A DNA stretch of 60,000 bases from Owenia fusiformis (Eukaryota; Annelida; Polychaeta; Sabellida; Oweniidae), in the NCBI GenBank assembly GCA_903813345.2, contig CAIIXF020000009.1:34839759-34899758 (forward strand), in the 5' to 3' direction. Numbering within the stretch: the first letter of the stretch is position 1; each line of letters starts with the position of its first letter. The translations under genes were made by a program, and so were the position numbers. This document shows positions 13,101 to 22,622 of this stretch, piece by piece. The notes below the pieces were generated by a model. That model saw nothing but the letters and a program-made list of their open reading frames with translations. It was not told the DNA's origin and ran no database searches.

Positions 13101-16100
13101 TTTATTCTGTCTCCATCACATACAAGTGCTATATCTTCCTCTTTGAAATCAATCACTGTACCATACTTTGCTGCCTTTTTATGAACATCTTTGATGAGTT
13201 GCTGCCTCTCCGATTCATCCATTTCAAAAATATATCTTAAATTTGATCAAGTAAGATCTAACTGGTTGTATTAATAGGCCAGTCAAAATCATAGATAATT
13301 TATGACTTGAATCGGAATACATGTGGCACAGATGAATTCTTTAAAAACCTTTGTAAAGATTTATGAAATCATATTTATTACAGCATCTACGTCATGTGTG
13401 CATATTGTGATATTTAGGGGTGTTGTCCAGGTGTCGAATGAAGTTGATTTGGTTATTTGCAGGATGCATGGGGTAAATATCGTTTTCCTTCGTGAAGAAT
13501 GTTGCTTTTTGAATAATTCAAAAAGCAACCAACATTTCAAAATATCATGACGGGAGTGAGGGATGAAGGCATAATGAAATTAAACTTGTTTTCCACAACT
13601 GTGAACACTATCCCTTATTTCAATTCAAAAATTAATTACAATCGTGTTAGCATTTATGCAAAGAAAATTGATTATGGCATTATTTTAAGACAACAGACTT
13701 AACTTATCATCTTTTAAATTTTTTAATCAATAATCTTGAAACAGCTTTGCGCATACTTAATTTGATATTTAATCAAAAGGTAAGTTCCTTTTTAAGTTCC
13801 CCTCTGTATCATCATTGTAGATTTTCATATAAGGAAGGAATCTAGACCAGGGTAATTATATCAAATTACTTATCATTATTTTTAAACAAATTATGTACAT
13901 TAATAAATGGTATATGTGTTAATGATCGATTGGGAATTAAAGTATAAAGTACACAATTACACACCCATAAAAACAACAAATGGTGACAGGTAGTTGTAAG
14001 AAAATTCAACAATCAAATCAATTTAAAATGTATTGCTAAATGATTCAACTATGGTATGGGAAATGTGAAAGGCCGTGTATGAATCGCTAGGTCTATTTAA
14101 AAAATGTGCAATGTCACCGTGCTGATGCTTTGTTGAAATCAAACAATCAGGGCTAATATGACCTGTGCTAAATAAATCATAGGCGACATTGCCAAAATAA
14201 AATAAATGTTGTTCGGACTTGTTCCTGTTTTCAATACATTACTAAATGTTACAAAGTTTAAAACATAATTGAATATATACATATATCGTTACTTTATGCC
14301 ATATAATAGTTTCTGTGATATCATAGGATATTGCAATATAAAAACGGCATTTTTGTTGTCAGTGGAAAGGTATCATAAATTATATATAGGATATTCGGTA
14401 AATATGGATCAAATTGGATTGTGTATTTCTGTATTTACTTTGATATTTATGGGACGAAGTGGAAATTGAAAAACTTGAAAATTAAACAAAAATTAAACTT
14501 GAAACAGTTCAATTAGTTCAATTGATATTATTTAAACGTTTGAATCAACATTTACAATTGTGTTGTGGCAGCACGACCCTGTGTATTGGAGACTATTTGA
14601 CTACAATAGCAAATACGTACAATAAACGCCTGTGCATTATGTGCCAATGGGGAATACATATTTCAAAAAATCAAATAAAGAGAGATTAATTAGCGAGGAA
14701 AGAAAAAACAAGATACCAATTTAATTAAAGTGTACAATTAAAGTGTATAGCAAGTCTTGGAGAAATTTAAGAGAAGTCACAGAAGCCACTTTTGCTGGGA
14801 GGGTTAATATATAACGATTTCAATCAATAGTTATGAATGTCCAAAGGAAAATTTGGCACTTATGGATAAAAATTAATTTCAGAAATATAGCTTAAGCTTA
14901 ACTCTTTGTGCCATCCGTGATACTAAAGAAAATTACCAGTTGAGAACGTGATTGCTTCTTTGTTATATTGGGTTTGAGTTTACTGTTCTAGCTTTTCTAA
15001 TTATTTTCTCTTCGCATCCATGTGTCCATTGCCCGAGCTCCATTATAAGTCATAAATTCAGGAGTTTTGTGAGATACTCGAATAGTTGGAGTTGAGTGTA
15101 TAAGAAACTTCTCGTGACAGAGCTTGGTTACACTGAAGTGTTTCTCGAAAGAAAAACACATTCCATGCTTTAAATTTCAAAATTGAGTGTTAACATAAGA
15201 GATTAACAATGAACAGAATAAACTGGGATGTAGTGAACACTCTGTATCAATTATATGAAAATGCAAATATTCAAAAAATTCAATCAAGTTCAGAGAAAAG
15301 AGCACAAGGCAGACAGACAATTTGAGCAACAACAACACCACGCAACTAGGTTGTCATAGACCAAATTGAAATTGATTCATTCTTTATTGACCCCTACTGT
15401 ATAGGCAACAGGAGTTTACTTTGCTCTATTCCTAATGGTTATTATATACATATTAAATGCAAATCAAACTTTATTCAGTGAACATGCGCAAATGCCTAAC
15501 ATGGCATATCGTGTCCGACCCTGCAAATGCCTTATATGGCATATTGTGTCCTGCAAATGCCTAATATGGCATACTGTGTCCTGTTTGATGATCACAGCCT
15601 CTTTCTGTATTCATTTGAGACTGCATTTCTATGAGATGCAGATGCAGCTTAACACCTTTTATTTCTGCGACCAATTGTTTATTATCAAATTTTCTGTTGA
15701 TTTGATACATATTTAAATATTTTGTGGAGTCATTTTTGACTTAACATTTTCTTTTTTTTAATTTCTATTTCAATTACATTTTAGGATTTTTATAAATCGA
15801 ACCCTCTGGTCCATGAACTACCTATCAGAAAAGGTTGTCGAAGGTCTGTACAGCTGCAATGTTCTATTGTAATACCTAAGTATCTCAGTTAATTCATTTA
15901 CCTATTGGATTTTTTAAGAATCCCCATACATGCAACAGAAATTATTATTTTTACCCGGTAATTGCTTTGCTTTAGAAAAAGACACTCTTTCATAAGAGAA
16001 ACAATCCCCATTCAATGTTCCCTGATTTATTATTTCAGTACCATTAATCCATCAATACCGCCTATTACATAATTCATGAAGCTCTATCGATGAATTAAAG

Positions 16101-19100
16101 CAATCGTGCCTATTAGTGTTCAGTATAACAGACAGATTAAAAATCTTGAACATATGTCATTTGAACATAGGGCCTTGCGTTGACTTGCATTTGGTTATTT
16201 ATAGCCTTTGCATTCGTTCGACTTTGCTTCTAAAACCTGAAGCTCTTATTCTCAATTGATCTCAGTGAAAACCCTGTTGTTATGATCCATCGTTAATTCA
16301 TCCCACTACATTTAATAGTTTAATACCAGATACAGTACCTTTACTTAATACTACCCTAAATTCCCATTAACTAATCACACTACACTCTGACTATCACGGT
16401 TGAATTTGCAGTTTTTATGCAGGTAAGATTTCAATGATCTCAAATTAAAATGTCATGCTTTTTGTGGCTGGACTAACATGATTTTCTGACTACATATTTA
16501 GTTGGGAATAACATACATTGTATATCAACTAATCTTCCATAATCTAAAGAGTGCAGACCAAGTCCAAATCATATCAAGGGTAGAGATATACCAGTATGTT
16601 AATAACCCAATGGTTTAAATAATTAATGCTTTTATAATTCTTGAAAAGGGAATTCAACGTGAGTTAATACCTGTAACTGATGCTGATTTCCGAGGATTCC
16701 TATATTCAGGCTAGTTTTGGAGATAAGACAAGATATTTTATACAAAGCACAAGAAAAAATACTATTACCACTAGCTTGACCCTTATTGTTTTGAAATAAA
16801 AGCATTATAATTAGTGAGAAAATTCTATCCCTTGTTTAATTAAGAAAGCAGTTCAACTTGAACTGTCATGCCATGCTTTTGTGTATATGGTGTATGGATT
16901 TTGTAACAGTATACTTTTATTGAAAATGAGCAACTATTTTTATCCTAAGGAACTTGCATAAGATGAAATCCATACATACAATATTGACTTGAGGAAAATT
17001 ACAAATTGTTTTAGAGATGAATAAGTTAGGAACTGCGTAATATAAAAACTTGTTCAAATATTAACTAAATAGTTTGATAGTCTCTTAACAGAAATAAAAG
17101 TAATTAATAATTGTCAATGTGAATCATGAAGTTAGTTTTACTCAGTTAGAAACTGTTACTTGAACTCTCGTGGCTTGGTCTATTGAATATGTAGATTTGT
17201 GTGTAGATTTCTCGTTACAGATACACATGTATCTTATTTTAGATTCCCCTTGTATACTTTGTTTTCTTATTTCCCAGAACATTTCATTTCTGTCTTTGAC
17301 TAATAGGGGGTTTGTATACATGGGGTTTGTGACAGAGAATACATTTTCTTAACAGCAAAGAAACCAAAATGCATTAGTATGCACCAGTTCCCTGTTTTAT
17401 CGTTCTTACATCGGATGATAACATTGTAGATTGGAACTTCATCCAAGACTCAAATTCATGATTTTCTAATTATGGAATATTACCTTTGCTCATATCCCAA
17501 GATTCCCTGAGCCTCACATTCTTTCCCCCACTTCCTTCGAGACCCTGATTTTTTGTTTGAAGTCCTACTGTGTAGGTTAACACTTGGCAATTCTGCTACG
17601 ACACTGGAGAACGTTGTTGGCTTTCTTTGACGCCACTTATCATTATGTTCATTCATTTCTATGTCTTTTTGAGAATCCCTAGGGGCAACTTGATTATATT
17701 GTGGTTGCTTAGCATTGTATGATTGTTGAGCAGCATTTTGCTGCTGTCGTTTAAGCCTTTGACCTCGCAAGTAACTGCTTTGTTGTTCATGGTCATTATA
17801 GACAGGTTGTCCTGGATGTGTTGGTTGGTCATGTTGGCCTTGGTTTGGTTGTGCTGGTTGTCCTCCTCTATGTTTAGGTGGTTTTGTGATGTTCACGGAT
17901 TTCTTGGTCATTTTAAATCAAAGGAACTATCTAATCCGTTTATTTGCAATAGCTTACTATTTAATCCAAACCGGGAATCTAAACTCCCTCATTTGCAAGA
18001 TATCTCTATGTCTACTAAAATACAATTTCTTAAAATGCCAGTATCCGTACTTCGATTATGGTCTTTAAGTAAGAGCTTTTAATATTCCATTCATATCATT
18101 GCCTGTAGCATAATATTTTGCTATACGTCGATCAATTTCTTTTGTTTTTCTTTGGCTGCTCATCCACCGTGCTTATTTCTGTTTTGATATCAGACCCTCC
18201 TAGCGGTAATTATCAGAGTCAGAGTTCTACTTTCATTGGATAGATAGTCTCTGCTTTAAACCATGAATTTTGTTCGTTGCTTCATTGAACAAGTCAACAG
18301 ATTGATGTGTTTGAATCAGTCCAATCTCCGTCTTCTTTAGAATGCCAAATTAATCATATTACATGTTTCCATCTTGAAGATTACTGATCTATGTTGTACC
18401 ATGTAAACTGAACACCTTGACACATCAAGCATATGTCAATATAAGATCAATATATAGCAAACCATTACCATCTATAAATTCTATTATTGCTATTTGATCT
18501 GTTCTTATACCCTATTGCTGGTCTAAAGACTAGCAACCCTTCAATTCCCTTCTTTAGAACACACTTCAAGATTCTTTATATGCACATGTACATAGTACTT
18601 TTTCAATGATTAACATGTTATTAGTAAAACTCTCTATAGGTTTCTTGGATACGTTTATTTGTTGTTTGGTCGATTTCAAACAATGGAACCCCTTAGGCGA
18701 ATTACAGTTCCCTCTGACCTCTAGAGATAGTTCTACAGCATTGCGCTTGGGAATCTTAACAATTCTTAAATGCAAAATGAAGTTTAGTTTAATAAAGTAG
18801 TTGTGTTAGGTGTGTTTAACTGGAAGACTTTATTAGCGTATGACAAATGAATTTGTGAATAATAGTACTGCAGTAACACACTGGCGGATCTGGGGGGGGG
18901 GGGGTTGAAAAAAGAACTGGGCCCAAAAAATGTTTGGCCAAAAAAGGCCTCAAGTCCCCAAAAAGTGGGCCTTTTGGTCATTACTGGGCCTTGTAAGTCT
19001 TATTTTTAAATTCCAGGCCAAATTTTGAAGAAAATGGGCCTCAAAATATCAAAATTTGGGCCCACTTTGGGGTTTTAGGGCCCAAAATCTTTTTACGTGC

Positions 19101-22100
19101 AAGCGCGGAACCTTTTCTCTGACCTGAAATTTGGCCCCCCTTGTTGGTTCCCAGATCCGCCCCTGGTAACATGTCATGTTTTAGAGGCCTAAATTGAAAG
19201 CCCATGGGTACAGTGTCCGGGAAAATACGTCTCGTAATTATTCAAGCTTCTTATTCAAGCTTCAATTAAATTGCTTCATTACGAAGCTTTTTTGTCGAAG
19301 TACTTGTAATGATGCAATAAAATATGCTTTTCAACTCTAACCATTAATAATTTGTTTAAGCCTTTTTCCTATAAATTATTCAAGTAACTATTACTTAATG
19401 GATTAATAAATTACGTGTTTACTATTTACTGGTATTACATATCTATGATTGATTGACGTTAATGCAATGATTGATTTGATAAAACATAAACTGTCTGATT
19501 CATTCAATATTGGGATGACGGTTTGGACTACATGCACTTTATTTTGGTTACGTAAATGGGTAATATCACGCATGGGTATTTACCCCAAAGGAAATCAATG
19601 TTGAGCACATTATAATGTAAATATACCAATGGTCATTAATTAAGAACGTATTGATGTAACAGTATATCAATCCTAATCTATTAATTAGATTTAATTTGCA
19701 TTCATTGTTCATCCTTTTCATAGATGGCAAACTTAGTGCCAATGTGCTAATGGCAGTTCATTTTGCGTTTATCGTCATTTGTTTGTAGGCCCTATAGGCA
19801 TAGTTAACTAACTGTGAAAATAACATTTTAAAGAAAAATACATTTGACTTTTTTACAAAAATTGTGTCCCATAAAAGTATGATAGCCTCTTTAATGGCTT
19901 ACGTTTTGCCTCACTTATGTATATTATTTGCCTTGCTTTTTGAATTTTGATAACCTGGCTTATAATTAATTACAACCATTCGGATTAAATACCAATTCAA
20001 TTAAATGATTAGATTAATCAGTATACAGTAAAACCTGTGTATATTGAACATTTTTGTCAGAAAAAAAACGTTTAGAGTTGGTAGCTGGTACAGTAAAGGT
20101 AATTTATACCAGAAGTGTGTTCGGAGAAAGGGAGTTCACTAGAGACAGGTGTTCATGAGAGAGAGAGAGGTATTCACTTAGACATGTTTTTCTGTACTTT
20201 ATAAATATTTGCATACCTGACTTGTCTTTTTACATATATGGAAGCGGGCATCTGTTTGATCATCAGAATCTTACTCTGCACAATTCGTTCAGTTTCTGTC
20301 TCGTCTTCCTCATAGATTACCTTGTCAAAATCATCCTCCTGAAAACTTTGAAGCTCCACATCCAAAGCAACTTGGTTTCTTTTGGTTAATCCTTTGGAAC
20401 TATTCATGGATGAATTTAACCCGTCATTGCTTGTTCTTTTCTTATGGAGTTTTCTGTTCATTCGGTTTTTCTCTCTCGTAAGGGAGATTCCTTCATGGCC
20501 GATATGGGCCTGGTTACTGGGCATTGCACTGAGGACGACGTTTGCCATTTGAAGTTTGTCGCCCTTTTTGGTGTTTGCAAGTTCATGTTTCAGGGACTCT
20601 GGAAAAACAGATTTGTTTATGATAATTGTGAATAAATTCATTCGAATAAAAACCAGTCGAAATCTAATTTAGATAGTTCTTCACATTCACAAGAAGTTGA
20701 AAACAAAGAAGTTGGGTAATGTCATCTAGTAGCAATATTTTAGTTTTGATGTCTACCATAATTTTAAATCTCCATAAACGATTACATTTTCATTGGTAAT
20801 TTCAATAATTAAACCTCCATTGAAATTTCATTAAAAATCTCAGTTGATTTAATATATCCAGAATGTTTTACCCATCATCCCATACAAACCTTTGTCTGAA
20901 GAGACATCCTCTTTTGGTTGATGGGAAACTGAGGAATCCTGGTCCATAGTCATTTGAATTATTTCAGTTAATTCACACAAGATTCCTAGATTGACACGGC
21001 ATCAAATTGTTTTTATCCATCTTTTTATCAAAGTATGTTATTTCATACGTTATTTGAATATACCCATTTCATTCTAAGATTTACATTTTAAACATCCTTT
21101 GGTGCACTCCACGGCAAATATGTTATTCCAATCCCTGTCATTTAGAGAAGTTTATTAAAATAGAGGTATTTAAGAGGCTTTGAACTTGTATTCTTTCTGA
21201 ATTAGCCTGTGTACTTATTCCTGGTAAATATGAAATATGAGGTAGGCTGAATGGTTTCTTTAGTGCGCCCCGAATGTGTATTTAGGCTCTTAAAGGCTCT
21301 TGCTCATATAAGTTTACATATGTTCCAAAAGCATTTATATTTTATATCAAACGATATTGAGGTTTTAAAATGTCTATTTTCGCGTCACTTTATCAGTTTC
21401 CTCAACCAATTGTCCTTAAATGCTAGTTATTGCTTAGAAATGTTTGTATTTATTTAAAACAAGAGGCTTTAAATGGGGATGTGTTCTTTTCGTGGACAGT
21501 AGGGAAATATCTATGGATAATATGTATGTACAATCTCTCGGAATCATAAATGACTGTGACGTCTAGAAAATGGAATAATCTAGCATTAAGTTATGAAATA
21601 TTCTTTTATGAGCACACAGTATATAATATCATAAATTCCATTCATATATTCTCTTGTTACTGAAGAAATTTTGATTTCCAGATAAGTAAAATTGAATATC
21701 GGAGGTGTCAATATGACCGCTCCCCAGAGATTTGTAATTTTCTAAAACCTGTTTGTTTAATGGATTGTGTCTCAGAACTGCTTTGTTCGGAAATACTCCA
21801 AATGCCCTGAGTAAAGAAAAGGTCCTGGTTGCATTGCCTAACATGCCTGGTAACGTAGAGCGTTAGCATTTTGTTTTCAACTTATCTACATTCTCTATAA
21901 GTTTTAATTATTCCAGTTCAGACAAGCACTGTGAGGTGAAGGATGGATGCTTGAATTTGAACAAAGAATTATTTCTGCATTGTGTTAAAGTGAACATATA
22001 CCAAGTTTTGAAGAAACACAAACAAAATTGAAACATGGTTAAAAGTTTGATCTGTTATTGTATACGATTATGATTTCAAATATTGAATTATAACTTACCA

Positions 22101-22138
22101 AAGGCCACGTCCCACTTGCTGCCTTGTTGGTACGCCAT
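942..22138 (-). CDS. TMC-A: transmembrane channel-like protein, complete spliced gene (19 coding exons)
   Basis: Coding exons, 5' to 3' on the minus strand: 22138-22099, 20985-20890, 20598-20217, 13235-13026, 12636-12567, 10660-10319, 9817-9657, 7641-7575, 7110-7030, 6493-6332, 5990-5818, 5551-5434, 5215-5118, 4757-4650, 4404-4329, 4102-3972, 3364-3209, 3001-2923, 1181-942. They sum to 2790 nt (929 residues plus TAG) and every junction keeps frame, with GT/AG borders throughout. The protein has a charged cytosolic N-terminus of about 270 residues, about ten hydrophobic segments and a charged C-terminal tail. Family marks seen are [13 protein letters not shown] before the first membrane segment, [21 protein letters not shown], and PSKGCGPFR before the last segments. 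TMC proteins are multi-pass membrane proteins; TMC1/2 are mechanotransduction channel subunits, and the TMC4/5/7 types are less well understood. Its features look closer to TMC4/5/7 than to TMC1/2, but that placement is inference. The gene is divergent from TMC-B across the C1GALT1 gene. Confidence 0.95.
1569..1747. mobile_element. TA-flanked MITE, family CAGTAAAACC (copy 1)
   Basis: Ends are TACAGTAAAACC and GGTTTTACTGTA, a terminal inverted repeat flanked by TA, which fits Tc1/mariner-type target duplication. The interior repeats TAGTGAACACC. It lies in the last intron of TMC-A. Related copies are at 5590, 7388, 20024 and 56306. Confidence 0.8.
1899..2201. mobile_element. Small TIR element CAGGGGCGGATC (copy 1)
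   Basis: Starts CAGGGGCGGATCTGG and ends CCAGATCCGCCAGTG, inverted repeats of each other, with TAGAT directly on both sides (1894-1898, 2202-2206). The interior is rich in GGGCCC and poly-G. The TIR resembles hAT-type ends, but the duplication is 5 rather than 8 bp, so the superfamily is open. A second copy lies inverted at 18879-19165. Confidence 0.8.
2923..3001 (-). CDS. TMC-A exon 18
   Basis: Encodes [20 protein letters not shown] followed by REQLIL: the end of the last membrane segment and the start of the cytosolic tail. Phase 2 in, phase 0 out. Confidence 0.9.
3209..3364 (-). CDS. TMC-A exon 17: TM10 region
   Basis: The acceptor used is TTGCAG at 3365-3370; the nearby GATTAG would give a stop. 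Encodes [20 protein letters not shown], a Trp-containing stretch and [20 protein letters not shown]. Phase 2 in and out. Confidence 0.95.
3468..3873. mobile_element. Inverted-repeat element in a TMC-A intron
   Basis: The left end GGAATAGCCTGACAA is matched inverted at the right end (TTGTCAGGCTATTCC). The inner phrase AACCGTCGCTTCAA is also paired. About 405 bp between exons 16 and 17. TGTA adjoins both ends. Confidence 0.7.
3972..4102 (-). CDS. TMC-A exon 16: TM9
   Basis: Encodes [20 protein letters not shown] and the hydrophobic run [18 protein letters not shown]. Phase 0 in, phase 2 out (CA|GTGAGT). Confidence 0.95.
4329..4404 (-). CDS. TMC-A exon 15: TM7-TM8
   Basis: Encodes [20 protein letters not shown] then FYVKK. 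Its TMC-B equivalent is exon 13, which there is preceded by the six-fold splice-site array; TMC-A shows no such array. Confidence 0.95.
4650..4757 (-). CDS. TMC-A exon 14
   Basis: Cytosolic stretch with four Cys ([15 protein letters not shown]), then [16 protein letters not shown], the conserved start of the next membrane helix. Phase 2 in and out. Confidence 0.95.
5118..5215 (-). CDS. TMC-A exon 13: TMC signature CWETYVGQ and TM6
   Basis: Starts exactly at the family signature, [18 protein letters not shown], and continues into TM6 ([15 protein letters not shown]). TMC-B exon 11 begins at the same residue in the same phase. Confidence 0.97.
5434..5551 (-). CDS. TMC-A exon 12: TM5
   Basis: Encodes [20 protein letters not shown] and an extracellular Cys-containing turn ([18 protein letters not shown]). 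Phase 2 in, phase 0 out. Confidence 0.95.
5590..5767. mobile_element. TA-flanked MITE, family CAGTAAAACC (copy 2)
   Basis: The right end ACAGGTTTTACTGTA is intact; the left end is decayed (CATTGAAACCTG). The interior repeats AGTGGAACAC. Lies between TMC-A exons 11 and 12. Confidence 0.75.
5818..5990 (-). CDS. TMC-A exon 11: TM4
   Basis: Encodes [20 protein letters not shown], the TMC membrane helix with a conserved Pro, then [20 protein letters not shown]. Leaves in phase 2 at AG|GTATGG. Confidence 0.95.
6332..6493 (-). CDS. TMC-A exon 10: TM3
   Basis: 54 codons, phase 0 to 0. An Arg-rich cytosolic stretch ([12 protein letters not shown]) leads into TM3, [20 protein letters not shown]. It aligns with TMC-B exon 8, including the GGSGYL element. 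Confidence 0.95.
6515..6690. repeat. Minisatellite, about 24-bp unit
   Basis: The unit TTTCATATGATGTATAAC recurs about seven times with small changes, directly upstream of TMC-A exon 10 in the gene's direction. It is open in one plus-strand frame only because of the repeat. Confidence 0.8.
7030..7110 (-). CDS. TMC-A exon 9 (VFGGWDF motif)
   Basis: 27 codons beginning [20 protein letters not shown]. The W-D-F/Y block followed by a Lys-rich cytosolic stretch is a conserved TMC feature; TMC-B has [20 protein letters not shown] here. Confidence 0.95.
7388..7548. mobile_element. TA-flanked MITE, family CAGTAAAACC (copy 3)
   Basis: Right end ACAGGTTTTACTGTA, left end TACAGGGAACACC (decayed). It lies between TMC-A exons 8 and 9, only 27 nt from the exon 8 donor. 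Confidence 0.75.
7575..7641 (-). CDS. TMC-A exon 8
   Basis: 67-bp exon encoding [20 protein letters not shown] then NK. It corresponds to the first half of TMC-B exon 7; the intron after it is absent from TMC-B. Confidence 0.9.
8101..8640. repeat. Minisatellite, 30-bp unit
   Basis: A tandem array of units like AGTAAACAATGAGCTCTTCT, about 12 good copies at 8225-8570 and decayed copies on both sides. The period is a multiple of three, so both strands stay open. Lies in the intron between TMC-A exons 7 and 8. Confidence 0.9.
9657..9817 (-). CDS. TMC-A exon 7: TM2
   Basis: Begins [15 protein letters not shown] and contains the hydrophobic segment [19 protein letters not shown]. Enters phase 0, leaves phase 2 (CA|GTAAGT). 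It aligns with TMC-B exon 6 ([13 protein letters not shown]). Confidence 0.95.
9657..10318. other. TMC-A intron 6 content
   Basis: Within this stretch, 9818-10318 is intron. It holds a short run of TTGCCTCAC-like phrases near 10175-10262. The same phrase recurs near 19900 and 30640-30960, so it is a dispersed low-complexity motif. Nothing else seen. Confidence 0.4.
10319..10660 (-). CDS. TMC-A exon 6: entry to membrane domain, TM1 and first extracellular loop
   Basis: 114 codons, phase 0 to 0, donor GTTAGT. Holds [20 protein letters not shown], the conserved TMC run into TM1 ([20 protein letters not shown]). A loop follows with four N-glycosylation sequons (NVT, NGT, NLS, NVT), so the loop is probably extracellular. 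Confidence 0.95.
10680..11105. repeat. Minisatellite, about 30-bp unit
   Basis: The unit CAGTCAATTGTATGCGTGTA with GTGTATCATA recurs some 12 times with insertions and deletions. It starts about 20 nt upstream of TMC-A exon 6, so it borders that exon's acceptor region. Confidence 0.85.
11457..11613. repeat. Direct repeat, copy 1 of 2
   Basis: About 155 bp starting GAGGAAAGAAAAAACAAGAT and containing GCTGGGAGGGTTAATATATA. It is matched in the same orientation at 14694-14830, with one block missing there. Intronic in TMC-A. No coding potential. Confidence 0.8.
12240..12545. repeat. AT-rich degenerate repeat
   Basis: Recurrent AAGTAAATATTT and ACTTATAT phrases next to TMC-A exon 5, on its 3' side. 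Low complexity. Confidence 0.5.
12567..12636 (-). CDS. TMC-A exon 5
   Basis: Short 70-bp exon with strong borders (TTCTTCAG and GTAAGT). Encodes [20 protein letters not shown] followed by QRA. Enters in phase 2 and leaves in phase 0, linking exons 4 and 6 in frame. Confidence 0.85.
13026..13235 (-). CDS. TMC-A exon 4
   Basis: Shared by both isoforms. Enters in phase 2 after TTTAAG; the joined Arg codon is followed by [17 protein letters not shown]. It encodes about 70 charged residues typical of the cytosolic stretch before the membrane domain and leaves in phase 2 at TTGGG|GTAAG. An ATG at 13222 lies inside the exon and is not needed as a start. Confidence 0.85.
14694..14830. repeat. Direct repeat, copy 2 of 2
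   Basis: Same start GAGGAAAGAAAAAACAAGAT and same end phrase GGGTTAATATATAACGATT as copy 1 at 11457-11613, but lacks about 20 bp of the middle and duplicates AATTAAAGTGTA. Confidence 0.8.
15487..15585. repeat. Three-copy tandem repeat, about 33 bp
   Basis: The phrase GCAAATGCCTAATATGGCAT followed by ACTGTGTCC recurs three times with small differences. Confidence 0.8.
17484..17911 (-). CDS. TMC-A alternative first coding exon (Pro/Gln-rich N-terminus)
   Basis: ATG at 17911-17909, with an in-frame TGA 9 nt upstream and no acceptor between. This therefore behaves as a first coding exon, not an internal one. It encodes 142 residues: a basic start ([17 protein letters not shown]), a Pro/Gln/Asn-rich stretch with [13 protein letters not shown], then a basic Ser-rich part ending GYEQ. 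It ends AG|GTAATA in phase 2, the same phase and same partial codon as exon 3, so it splices in frame to exon 4. The resulting isoform is 899 residues. An alternative promoter is inferred from structure only. Confidence 0.75.
18879..19165. mobile_element. Small TIR element CAGGGGCGGATC (copy 2, inverted)
   Basis: Starts CACTGGCGGATCTGG and ends CCAGATCCGCCCCTG, with GTAACA directly on both sides (18873-18878 and 19166-19171). The interior matches copy 1 (1899-2201) in reverse orientation. Intronic in the long TMC-A isoform and upstream of the alternative first exon. Confidence 0.85.
20024..20196. mobile_element. TA-flanked MITE, family CAGTAAAACC (copy 4)
   Basis: Left end TACAGTAAAACCTG; right end decayed (ACATGTTTTTCTGTA). 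It ends about 20 nt from the donor of TMC-A exon 3. Confidence 0.75.
20217..20598 (-). CDS. TMC-A exon 3 (charged cytosolic N-terminal region)
   Basis: Acceptor CTGTTTTTCCAG, donor AG|GTATGC. Encodes about 127 residues starting [15 protein letters not shown] and ending with SIYVKRQV. It is highly charged, with a basic stretch ([11 protein letters not shown]) followed by an acidic one ([17 protein letters not shown]). It leaves phase 2 with the partial codon AG, exactly as the alternative first exon at 17484-17911 does. Confidence 0.85.
20890..20985 (-). CDS. TMC-A exon 2
   Basis: Acceptor TCTAG, donor G|GTTTGT. Phase 1 to phase 1. The reading frame [18 protein letters not shown] is open and ends VSSDK plus one G, completing a Glu codon with exon 3. 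It contains two ATGs (MTM), so it could also hold a downstream start. The polypyrimidine tract is weak, so the 5' border is less sure than the 3' border. Confidence 0.65.
22099..22138 (-). CDS. TMC-A exon 1 (initiator exon, long isoform)
   Basis: ATG at 22138-22136 encodes [13 protein letters not shown] and ends with a single G (phase 1) before GTAAGT. The phase and the joined codon (G+GA, Gly) fit exon 2. Too short for ORF callers. The start is supported by the donor and by open joining to exons 2-3, but the TSS is not visible. Confidence 0.7.
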
Positions 22139-22622
22139 TATGATATTTTATGATGTTTTCCTGGGAAGTATCCGTTAATGATCAGATAATTACATGATTC
22201 ACGTATTTTTGTGATTTTGCGAAGCTGTTACATGTTAAACTGCCTTGTACAATTTGGTCATTATTTGTAACATATTGACTGTTTCTAGATACCCTAATCT
22301 TTAATCCAAAACGGATTAGTAAAAATATAGGATTTAGTTTCATTGTGTTTAGGACGTATAAATTTTATCATACCTGCTGTATGGGTCAAACAATAAAGTT
22401 ACCTTGCATGCAAAGGTCAAAATAAGTCATATATTTTTATATTTCTTAATCATGAATAACGTCCATTTAAATTCATTTTGTGATACAGATTTGTAAAACA
22501 TGAATTTTTCAGGTATAGGGATAATTTGTTTGTTACTATACAGTTGACTCAATGGGAGGGGGGGGGGGTAATTAAATGTCACTTATATGTTCCTTAAACC
22601 TCGGAAAAGAACAATAATTAAT

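Larger units (their letters stand above)
13236..17483. other. TMC-A intron upstream of exon 4, mostly unremarkable
   Basis: Contains direct-repeat copy 2 (14694-14830) and a three-copy repeat (15487-15585). Otherwise AT-rich with no exon-like ORF, RNA gene or TIR element that I can support. Confidence 0.4.

Noticed and set aside
17723-18082. Plus-strand ORF opposite the alternative TMC-A exon
   Set aside because: Shadow of the Pro/Gln-rich minus-strand exon, whose phase and donor fit the gene.
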